This document shows, piece after piece, positions 56,245-64,000 of a stretch of 64,000 bases of DNA; positions within the stretch are counted from its first letter, which is position 1; each line of letters opens with the position of its first letter. The notes below the pieces were generated by a model, which made no database searches, was not told the DNA's origin, and saw only the letters and a list, made by a program, of their open reading frames with translations. The DNA is from Saussurea involucrata. Its lineage: Eukaryota; Streptophyta; Magnoliopsida; Asterales; Asteraceae. The stretch spans positions 37,389,870-37,453,869 of the forward strand of contig CM066317.1 in NCBI GenBank assembly GCA_033807775.1, given 5' to 3'. Made by a program: the position numbers and the translations under genes.

Positions 56245-58980
56245 TCAATTCATCATTTTCTGTAGTTCAGCTAGGATGGCATGTTGTAGTGGAGGGATTG
56301 CAGTTGTGTCATGGGTAATGATAAGGATGGCTTCAAGGAAGATAGAGTCAGCCATAGATATCTCCTCATATCGGAAGAATTGTTGTGTGCCTTGGGCATT
56401 GCTGAAGAAAATGCCCCGATACGGTCTGTATAACACAGAAGGAGATTTTCTGGTGGGGACTGAAGGAGGCGTTAGGTTCAGGTTCTTGATATCAGGAAGA
56501 ATTCCTATAGCCGCAAGATCTTGAAAGATGGTTTGGTGGAATTCTTTCCTTATCTTCTTTAGATTGTCAAGAAGTCCGCTGATATATATCTTTGCATCAA
56601 CTAGGTTCGGACTTTTTGAATCTTTAAGACATTCAACAATTTCGTACCATTCTAACATACCATAAGAATCAAGGTCATGAAATCTTACCGGTGTGATGGA
56701 GTTGTCAGCCCGAGTAAGTATCACATAGACATCATGTGATTCTTTGTGAGTAGCTAGTTTGGCTTTGACAATTTTAGAGATACTGGTCCTTCCAAGTAAC
56801 CTTTTCTTGCACCATGCAAACTTTTTGGAGAACTCAGATTGCTCCCCCTCAACTAGTGTACCTGCATTTTCAATGGTTTGCTCCCCCTGAGTTGGTGGAT
56901 CTGGTTGTGCCGATTTGGATGGGTCAGAGGGACCAGGTGTTACAGAGGAACCCGGTCGGTCGCTAGTAAATTTGTTTGGGCTTTTCTCCCCCTCAGCGGC
57001 AGACAGGTAATAACGTTTCACCCATCCAGCAAAGGTGGTGAGTGTGTGAGCCTGATCTTCAGGAAGAGCATCCATCTTGTGGTGAAGAGATGTAAGAGAA
57101 CTGAGGAGCTGAGAGTTGATGTCCTTTTGACTTTGAAGTTCAGATTGGAGCCTATGAACATCTTGGTCACGAGTATCTGAGGCAGCTTGCATGGCAGTCA
57201 TGGATAGAGTGAGACTGGCATTTGAGGATAGGAGAGACTGAACCTGAGATTGTAAGCTTGAGATGGAATCCTGGATGGAGTCAAGTTTGCGTGCTACATA
57301 TCTGGTGGTTGAGGCTCCAATAAGTGGAGGACGACGAGGAGACGAAGACCTTGAAGATGAAGGAGAGGATGACACCACCAGCATATTAAGGATAGGATCG
57401 TCTGCAGGATCCCCAGAGAGTGGTAGAGTGGTGGATGAACCAGCAACATTAGAGCTTGAATGCTCAATTGAGTTGTCTTTGGAAGAAGACAACTTAACTT
57501 CTTCGGTGGCAGTTGCTGAGTGAGAAGGAGGATCACCTGGAGACTCTTCAACAAGAAAGTCAAGTAAACATGTAGGACCCGTAGGGGGTCGTGCAGAAAC
57601 ATCGATCGCAGAGCGATCGGGTGATAGGCCGTGCAGTGAGAAAGCAGTACCTTGGGCTGGAGAGAGACCCAAGTCATCTTCAACCACCAAGAAGTTGGTA
57701 GAAGAAGGAGCAGTGTGGGTCCCCAAATTTTCAACCGCAACCTGTTGGGAGGAGACGGAGGAGCTAGCTAAGAGGTTAGCAGGTTCCCTGGGCCCGGTAG
57801 GGACAATTTCAACAGTTCCCGATTTTCGAGAATCGGTAGCTGGACGGTCTGGTTTGGCCCTTAAGGATGTCCTAAGTCTTTTCAGGGAAGACTCGGGAGG
57901 GGATTTGGAGTGCCTCCGCTTTGAAGAGGGTTTTATGACTGGGGAAGCCGCCGAAGGTTTGGTCGGCGGCAAAGTCATGGAAGAGAGTGCGGAGGTACCG
58001 GAAGCCTTAGATTGTTTTGAAGTGCTCGCCGGTATCACTCGGGAAGAGGGAGGAGGGTCCACTACATTGGAGGGATTTACGGACAGTTGAGAAGGTGGAG
58101 TGTCCGGATTATCCCCCCATTGTAGATTGGGAGAGTTAAGGATAGAAATCATACCTGGAAGAAGACCATTGTCAGTTGCCTTTGGTGGACGTTGAAGAAT
58201 TGCCTTCGTGATGGTAGGTGCAAGAAAATCATAGGTGAACTTTGGGTTTGCCGCCTTGCGATCAAGATCAAGTAATTTACCCAATTTATGTTCAATGATG
58301 ATGGAGAGGAACCTGGGGTAGGCAACATGTGGCCTTTTTGGAGGAGTCACAACTTCAACAATTTCATCAAAAAAATAGCGTGCAAAATCTATTTTTCTTT
58401 GAAACATAATGGCATGAGCAAGATTGGTGATATAGGAGGGGGATTGGTCATGACTTCCAGTTTTGCGACTCAAGCAGAAAATAATATGAGTGAAGAAGAA
58501 ATGCCATACCCCACCCATGTATTTGCGCAGGAAAGTGCTAGGGCTTTTGTACTTTGCATCGACGGTGTAGTTCATGGCTTGTACCACATTTTCATGTTCG
58601 TTGTTAAGCGGAAAAGGTGCATACGTATCGTAACTGTCAGGATGAAGAGCGGCACGGACATCTTCCATATCAAAGGTAAGATCATGATCACCGGTGTCCG
58701 AAAGAATGCACGCGGAAATGGTTTTGGGTTCACCATCATGCACAGAGCAAGTTAACCAAAAGTTGCCAAGTAGCTTTTTGCTCATTTTGAGAGATTTGGA
58801 GAAGACATAAAGTAGAGGGGTTTGTTGTAGAAAATGAGAAATAGGTAAGTGATCGGGATAGTCTGGATCATTTTCAAATCTCGCAATATGATTGCAAGTA
58901 TTGAAGACAAGATCGTCATAGCATGTGGGAATGATGAATTTTGAAGATTTGGGGTTAGGATTGGGAGAAGAAGTGGACAT
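56245..58980 (-). CDS. Element F ORF3, intact
   Basis: Intact frame of 911 codons if started at ATG 58980 (MSTSSPNPNPKSSKFIIPTC). The frame stays open upstream to 59403, but that part is low-complexity Pro/Ser from a G-run array and lies upstream of a TATA box, so I treat it as non-coding. The N-terminal conserved domain (about residues 15-260) has STFLRKYMGGVWHFFFTHIIFC, HAIMFQRKIDFARYFFDEI and VAYPRFLSIIIEHKLG, aligning with B and O ORF3. A long Ser/Pro linker follows, then a predicted coiled coil with SIQDSISSLQSQVQSLL (about residues 560-620), and a C-terminal domain ending GIFFSNAQGTQQFFRYEEIS. No catalytic motif, signal peptide or membrane span. It is the only undamaged ORF3 in the window. 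Confidence 0.78.
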   Translation of the reverse strand: MSTSSPNPNPKSSKFIIPTCYDDLVFNTCNHIARFENDPDYPDHLPISHFLQQTPLLYVFSKSLKMSKKLLGNFWLTCSVHDGEPKTISACILSDTGDHDLTFDMEDVRAALHPDSYDTYAPFPLNNEHENVVQAMNYTVDAKYKSPSTFLRKYMGGVWHFFFTHIIFCLSRKTGSHDQSPSYITNLAHAIMFQRKIDFARYFFDEIVEVVTPPKRPHVAYPRFLSIIIEHKLGKLLDLDRKAANPKFTYDFLAPTITKAILQRPPKATDNGLLPGMISILNSPNLQWGDNPDTPPSQLSVNPSNVVDPPPSSRVIPASTSKQSKASGTSALSSMTLPPTKPSAASPVIKPSSKRRHSKSPPESSLKRLRTSLRAKPDRPATDSRKSGTVEIVPTGPREPANLLASSSVSSQQVAVENLGTHTAPSSTNFLVVEDDLGLSPAQGTAFSLHGLSPDRSAIDVSARPPTGPTCLLDFLVEESPGDPPSHSATATEEVKLSSSKDNSIEHSSSNVAGSSTTLPLSGDPADDPILNMLVVSSSPSSSRSSSPRRPPLIGASTTRYVARKLDSIQDSISSLQSQVQSLLSSNASLTLSMTAMQAASDTRDQDVHRLQSELQSQKDINSQLLSSLTSLHHKMDALPEDQAHTLTTFAGWVKRYYLSAAEGEKSPNKFTSDRPGSSVTPGPSDPSKSAQPDPPTQGEQTIENAGTLVEGEQSEFSKKFAWCKKRLLGRTSISKIVKAKLATHKESHDVYVILTRADNSITPVRFHDLDSYGMLEWYEIVECLKDSKSPNLVDAKIYISGLLDNLKKIRKEFHQTIFQDLAAIGILPDIKNLNLTPPSVPTRKSPSVLYRPYRGIFFSNAQGTQQFFRYEEISMADSIFLEAILIITHDTTAIPPLQHAILAELQKMMN

Positions 58981-59030
58981 GGGAGAAAATTGAAGAGAAG
59001 AGATTGGAAGAAATGAGAAGGAAAGTGGTG

Positions 59031-59038
59031 TTTTTATA
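59031..59038 (-). promoter_or_regulatory. TATA box just upstream of F ORF3
   Basis: Minus-strand CACTATAAAAACACC about 50 bp before the ORF3 ATG at 58980, followed by a pyrimidine-rich start region. A second TATA-like CTATAAATA lies near 59478-59486. No CCAAT/CACGTG module is seen here. Confidence 0.5.
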
Positions 59039-59204
59039 GTGGGAAATAGATGAAGAAGGAAGAAAAATGTATGATGGGTAAAAGGAAGTGAAGGGATTGA
59101 GTGTATGGGGAAGAGAGAATTATGGGGAGTTGGAAAAGTAGGAGAGAGGGTGTAAGAGAAATTTGAAACAAATGGGTGTTTAAGGGTATAGGGAAGTTCG
59201 GCTA

Positions 59205-59345
59205 AAGGGGGGGGGGCGTTTCGGGAGAGAGGTAGAGGCGCCAGGGGGGGGGGTTCGGGAAGGGGGTAGCGGGAGGGGGGGGGGGGTCGGGAAGGGGGGG
59301 GGGGGTCGGGAAGGGGGGGGGGGTCCGGGAAGGGGGGGGGGATCG
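59205..59345. repeat. G-run array (G-quadruplex-prone)
   Basis: Repeats of about 17-20 bp, each a run of 8-13 G followed by TCGGGAA or similar, on the + strand. The element's own RNA would be C-rich here. The apparent Pro-rich translation is a by-product. Confidence 0.88.
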
Positions 59346-59403
59346 GGGTTTCGGCAAGGGGGTGCGGCAAGGAGACCGCCGAAGGGGTTGTTTGGTGCGG
59401 CAA

Positions 59404-59828
59404 TGTGGGTTCGGCAAAATGGTCAAAAAAAATATGATTTTAGGTTTTGGGAGATATGTTTTAGGAATATGGTATGGCTAGATATTTATAGGAGAGGGTA
59501 AAAAAATAGGTTGTGTTTGTATAGGGTAAGGTTTGAGGGTAGGTTGTTTTTGTTTAGATGAAAAAGGAGGGTGTGGATTAAAAGTAAAAATAGATAGGTA
59601 AAGAGATGGATGGTTATGATGGAGAGTGACTTGGATTGAGAGAGGTAAAAAGGTGTGTTAGTTTGGTGGGAGAGATATGGTAAAAATAGAAAATGAGGGT
59701 TAGATGGGAAAGGAGGTTGACTCTGCTGATAGAATATCAGTACTTGAAAAAATCGAACTGATAATTTTTTTTAATATATATATATATATATATATATTTT
59801 TTGTTTTTTTTTTTGATTTTTGACCAAA
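59404..59828. other. Pol-ORF3 spacer of element F
   Basis: No gene. T-rich on the minus strand, with an (AT)n tract at about 59774-59796. Confidence 0.5.
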
Positions 59829-62800
59829 CTATATATCTAAGTTTAACATACCAAGTTCTCCTAAGAGAAACTTGAACCGAGGTTCTTCAAGAGGCTTTGT
59901 GAAGAGATCTGCTAGTTGAAGATCGGTGGGGATGAAATGCAGTTCAATATCACCTTTGGAGATGTGATCTCTTATGAAGTGATACCGAATATCAATGTGC
60001 TTGGATCTGGAGTGAAGCACAGGATTGTTTGCAATGGCAATTGCACTGGAGTTGTCACACAGTATTGGGACTTGAGAATAGATCTGATTGTAGTCCCTCA
60101 GTTGATTCTTCATCCACAGTATTTGAGCACAACAGCTACCAGCCGCAACATATTCAGCTTCAGCCGTGGAGGTGGAGACTGAGTGCTGCTTCTTGCTAGA
60201 CCAACTAACAAGTTTACCACCAAGGAGTTGGCAGCTTCCAGTAGTGCTCTTTCTATCAATCTTTGATCCTGCAAAGTCAGAATCTGAATAACCCATTAGA
60301 TCAAAACCTGAGTCTTTGGGATACCAAAGACCCAGATTCATGGTACCTTTCAGATACCGAAAGATGCGTTTAACCGCAGCCAAGTGAGATTCCTTAGGAT
60401 TGGCTTGGTAACGCGCACACAGGCAAGTAGCAAACATAATATCAGGTCTACTAGCAGTAAGATAAAGAAGTGACCCAATCATTCCTCTAAACTTGGTGAC
60501 ATCAACAGAACACCATTAAGATCAGCATCAAGTTTTAGAGGTGGTGCCATAGGAGTTTTCATGGGAGAGCAGGTATCAAATTGAAACTTTTTCAAAAGAT
60601 CACGAATGTATTTGCTTTGGTTTATAAAGATACCTTCAGAAGATTGTTTTACTTGGAGACCCAAGAAAAATGTTAGCTCCCCCATCATGCTCATCTCATA
60701 TTGGCTCATCATGAGAGAGGCAAACTCATCACACAGTGATTCATTGGTGGCACCAAAAATGATGTCATCCACATAAACTTGAACAAGAATAAGATTACCT
60801 GATTTTTGCTTGATGAAAAGAGTGTTGTCAATCTTACCTCGAGTATAGTTGTTCTTCAGAAGAAAGTCAGCTAGAGTGTCATACCAGGCACGAGGGGCTT
60901 GTTTAAGGCCATAGAGAGCCTTATCCAATCTGTACACATAGTCAGGATGAGAGGGATCTTCAAATCCAGGAGGTTGTTTCACATAGACTTCTTCAGCAAG
61001 CTCTCCATTTAGGAAGGCACTCTTGACATCCATCTGGAAGACTCTAAAGTTCTTGTATGCAGCATGCGCAAGGAAGATTCTGATTGCGTCAAGTCTAGCA
61101 ACTGGAGCAAATGTTTCATCATAGTCAATTCCTTCTTCTTGCCTGTACCATTGAGCAACCATTCTGGCTTTATTTCTGATGAAAGTGCCTTCTTCATCCA
61201 TCTTGTTTCTGAAGATCCACTTGGTTCCGATAATTGTTTTTCTGGAAGGACGAGGAACCAATCTCCAGACCTTGTTCCTTTCAAACTGAGAGAGTTCTTC
61301 TTGCATGGCAGTGATCCAACATGGATCAGCTAGAGCTTCTTCAACCTTCTTTGGCTCTATAAGAGACAAAAAGTTTACATAGAGACAAATATTGCCTACT
61401 CCTCTTCTGGTTTGGACACCAGCCTGTTGATCACCAATTATCTGATCGATTGGATGATCCTTGGTCCATTTTATAGCAGGAGGCAAGGCTGGGGGATAGG
61501 AAGGTTGTGGATGAGAGGTGGAGGGTAGATCTTCAGGGGGATTGAATGAAGAAGTATGGGGTGGATTTGATGAAGAAGGAATATTTGAGGGACGAGAGAG
61601 AGTGGTGTTTTGAAGAGAATTTTGGTTTTGGGACGTTTGGATCGGCAGAGGATTTTCTTCTTGGTTTGAAGAAGGGTGTGAGGATGAGGAAGGATTATTA
61701 TCTTGAGAGGTAGGATTTTGAGGAGAAGGTATGGGAATAGTTGGGTTAGGTGGAGAAGGAGAAGCATCACTAATGCAAGAGGTGATCCAACTATTTAATT
61801 CATCATCATCTGAGGAGAGAGATGATACCTTGAGGTCATCAAACTTGACATGTATTGATTCATCAATACATTTTCTCCGAAGGTTGTAGACCCTGTATGC
61901 TTTGGAGGTGAGAGAATAACCCATGAAGATGCCTTCATCTGCTTTAGGATCAAACTTCCCCAAGTTTTCTCTGTCATTCAAAATGTAGCAGACACACCCA
62001 AAGACATGAAGAAAACTGATGTTTGGTTTTCTACCATAAAAGACTTCATAGGGAGTCTTATTATGCCTTTTTACAATGATGGACCTATTCTGGGTAAAGC
62101 ATGCAGTATTAATTGCTTCAGCCCAAAAGTAGGTCGGTAGGTGAGATTCACTCAGCATGGATCTGGCAGCTTCACACAGCGTCCTGTTCTTTCTCTCTAC
62201 CACACCATTTTGTTGTGGACTCCGAACAGCCGAAAAGTTCTGAGATATGCCCTTTTCATTGAAGAAGTCATCCAACACACTGTTTTTGAATTCAGTGCCG
62301 TTGTCACTTCTCACAGATCTCACCAGCTGCCCATTCATCACTTCAGATCTTTTGATGAACTTTATGATTTCTTCAGAAGCATCACTTTTGTACCTGAGAA
62401 AAAATACCCAAGTATAGCGTGTAAATTCATCAATAATAACAAGAATGTACCTTCTTCCACCAAGGCTTGGAGTGCTGACTGGTCCACACAGACCCATGTG
62501 CAGCATCTGAAGAGGTTGAGAAATGGAGAAGCATTGCTTAGACTTGAATGAAGATTTTGTGAGCTTTCCCTTCTCACAAGCAGCACACAACTTTTCTTTC
62601 ACAAAGGTCAGCTTTGGCATTCCAGATACGAGCTCTTTAGAGGAGAGAGAGTTCAAGGTTTTGAAGTTGAGGTGAGAGAGACGCTTGTGCCAGAGCCAAC
62701 TGATTTTAGCAGAGTTTTCAGAGACAAAGCAGATGTTTGTTTCAGAAGATGAACTCTGTCCCATGTCTATAACATAGACATTTTCTTTTCGGTACCCGGA

Positions 62801-63109
62801 AAGTACAGCTTTCATGTCTTTGTCAACCACCGTGCAAATGGATAGTTCAAAGATTACTTTATAACCGAGATCACACAGCTGGCTTATGCTCAAGAGGTTG
62901 TGCATCAAGCCTTCAACGTACGCTACTTTATTAAAGGTGACAGAACCATTGGAGAGAGTTCCGTAGCCTTTAGTGCTGCCACGAGAATTATCGCCAAAGA
63001 TAACAGATGGACCTTTAGCCGACACGAAGTTAACAAGAAGAGATATGTTTCCAGTCATATGACGTGAACATCCACTATCCAGATACCAGATCTGTTGATG
63101 TCCATAAAC
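59829..63109 (-). pseudogene. pol: Element F Pol with frameshift and altered integrase
   Basis: Protease motif YLDSGCSRHMTG is just inside 63109. Then the pre-integrase zinc region (LCAACEKGKLTKSSF), integrase (SVRSDNGTEF, VVERKNRT), hinge, reverse transcriptase with YVDDIIFGA, and RNase H to 59829 (ending LGMLNLDI). Two defects stand out. The first integrase Asp, in the motif HMDLCGP of relatives, is Gly here (HMGLCGPVSTPS, near 62490). One base is missing near 60508, shifting the frame between RT and RNase H (60479-60482 is where the two frames overlap). Otherwise the frame is open for over 850 codons. Confidence 0.92.
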
Positions 63110-63141
63110 CTGCAGTCACAGAAGAATTAGTTCTTTGGTAC
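63110..63141 (-). other. Intron-like gag/pol junction of element F (32 nt)
   Basis: Minus strand: ...KW, GTACCA...CTGCAG, then VYGHQQIWYLDSG. Contains the gag TAA and an ACTAATTC branch-like motif. Removing 32 nt corrects the gag/pol frame difference. Confidence 0.6.
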
Positions 63142-64000
63142 CCATTTGGATATGGGTCCTTTTGGGTGAGAAGAAGAAACAAAGAGATCTTTAGATGAGT
63201 TCCTGTCCATTCTCTCAAGAGGACAATCTTTAGCCATATGAAAAGTGTCACCACAGTTATAGCATTTTCTATAGATAAAAACCTTTTTAACATTATTACC
63301 ATTGTCCTTGTTTTGACCTTTCGCATTGATTTTTATGATCTTGGCCGAAGAGGATGAGCCAAGAGGTGTGGTTCCTAGGATTCCTTTGTAAGGTATGAGG
63401 GTTGGTGAGTGACAGGATTCTTTGGAATCTGACTTTTTCAAAAGCATGGATCGAGGAATGGGAAAGATGGAAGAGTTACCAGAATATTTCTTTGGAGTTT
63501 TTCTTTTGGGATGGAACTCGACGACTGATTTTCCTTTGTCAGAAGTGGAAAATCTGTTTTGAAGAGGTTGAGGTTCTCTCTTTAGGATCTTTGAAGGCTT
63601 AGGTTCAGAGGAAGAGGCTTCATCTATGTGTAGGGATTTCATCAGCTCATGAACAGGTTGAGGAGGGTCATTAGAGCCTTGGGCTTCTTCAACTTTAGAA
63701 GTTGAGGCATCACCTTTAGCTTTTATGAACATCCCAAGCTTTAAGGCTTCAGAAGGATCAACAGAGTTCATTGAATGAGTATCACTTGAGTGGAGTTCAG
63801 AGGACTCATTGAGTGGAGGAGGCACAAGGGAAGTAGAAGCATGAACAGTTGAGGAAGAGTCAATGTCCATTTTGCCAAAGCCAAGACCAGATTTGTCACC
63901 ACAGTTCATTTGGTCTTTAAAAATCTTTTCTAAATTTTTAGAAGAGTTAGTCCAATTTTTCACAGTTTCTTGTTCCTCTTTAAGTCTTTTGAACAACTTA
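63127..64000 (-). CDS. gag: Element F Gag, C-terminal part (continues off window)
   Basis: Open from beyond 64000 to TAA at 63127. A Ser/Lys-rich tail has a CCHC knuckle CYNCGDTFHMAKDC (near 63250) and the family ending SKWVPKN. No internal stop in the 290 codons visible. The capsid-like domain lies outside the window. Confidence 0.88.
   Translation of the reverse strand, partial: KLFKRLKEEQETVKNWTNSSKNLEKIFKDQMNCGDKSGLGFGKMDIDSSSTVHASTSLVPPPLNESSELHSSDTHSMNSVDPSEALKLGMFIKAKGDASTSKVEEAQGSNDPPQPVHELMKSLHIDEASSSEPKPSKILKREPQPLQNRFSTSDKGKSVVEFHPKRKTPKKYSGNSSIFPIPRSMLLKKSDSKESCHSPTLIPYKGILGTTPLGSSSSAKIIKINAKGQNKDNGNNVKKVFIYRKCYNCGDTFHMAKDCPLERMDRNSSKDLFVSSSHPKGPISKWVPKN

Larger units (their letters stand above)
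54982..64000 (-). mobile_element. Element F: Sirevirus-like copia element, 5' end off window
   Basis: Minus-oriented: 3' LTR 54982-55978, polypurine tract complement ATCTCCCCCTATTTG at 55979-55993, ORF3, pol and part of gag; the 5' LTR lies beyond 64000. Left target-duplication candidate TTTTG (54977-54981). Inserted in ORF3 of element E. Confidence 0.92.

Noticed and set aside
57695..58755. Plus-strand frames of 131 and 155 codons
   Set aside because: Antisense to the intact ORF3 of element F; composition follows the ORF3 codons.
58981..59403. Pro-rich N-terminal extension of F ORF3
   Set aside because: It is the translation of the G-run array and untranslated leader and lies upstream of a TATA box; the start at 58980 fits relatives better.

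Overview
This is a plant nuclear window, most likely from a eudicot with a large, repeat-rich genome. The evidence is spliced plant-type genes with GT..AG introns, FAR1-type and ULP1-type Mutator genes, Ty1/copia elements primed by initiator-Met tRNA (TGGTATCAGAGC sites), and one plant-specific HLH gene. I cannot name the species. Nothing looks bacterial, organellar or CRISPR-like.

Layout. 1-5270 and 24538-29400 are two halves of one old Mutator-like (MULE) locus. A broken ULP1-protease-like gene (+) faces tail to tail a broken FAR1/MULE transposase gene (-). The long introns and spacers of both genes are packed with the palindrome TTCATATATGAA. The locus is split by copia element A (5271-24537, minus, perfect 5-bp target duplication). 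A was itself hit by P (plus, 6371-about 7255), N (minus, about 7256-15165) and O (plus, about 16729-21241), and large deletions then fused the pieces. 29449-31587 is host DNA with the only recognisable single-copy gene, a two-exon PRE/ILI-type atypical HLH gene (31174-29905, minus). Copia element B (31588-48509, minus) sits about 0.4 kb upstream of its start codon and carries a recent 3.8-kb chimeric tandem duplication. 48510-50688 is host or unclassified DNA with a CACTA-like MITE. From 50689 to the window end, three further minus-strand copia elements are nested: D (50689-52270), E inserted in D (from 52271), and F inserted in E (54982 to beyond 64000).

A, B, N, O, E and F look like the Sirevirus (SIRE/Maximus) branch. 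Their order is gag, pol, a long third ORF (ORF3), then a GGGGGAGAT polypurine tract next to the 3' LTR. ORF3 copies share an N-terminal domain (seen in B, O and F) and a C-terminal domain (A, B and O, weaker in E and F) that I cannot assign a function.

Most notable observations. (1) The LTR promoters of N and E and the internal promoters ahead of ORF3 in N and B all carry CCAAT-N10-CACGTG at exactly the same spacing, upstream of a TATA box. This matches the plant ER-stress element ERSE-I (CCAAT-N10-CACG). (2) ORF3 appears to be its own transcription unit with a TATA box and, in B, N and O, a splice acceptor just before the start codon. (3) In A, B, N and F, gag and pol are separated by a 32- or 36-nt GTACC...CAG segment containing the gag stop. 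Removing it joins the two frames in every case. (4) Element B has a template-switch-like rearrangement younger than its insertion. (5) The PRE-like gene has a transposon in its upstream region and a probable 1-base deletion near its C-terminus.
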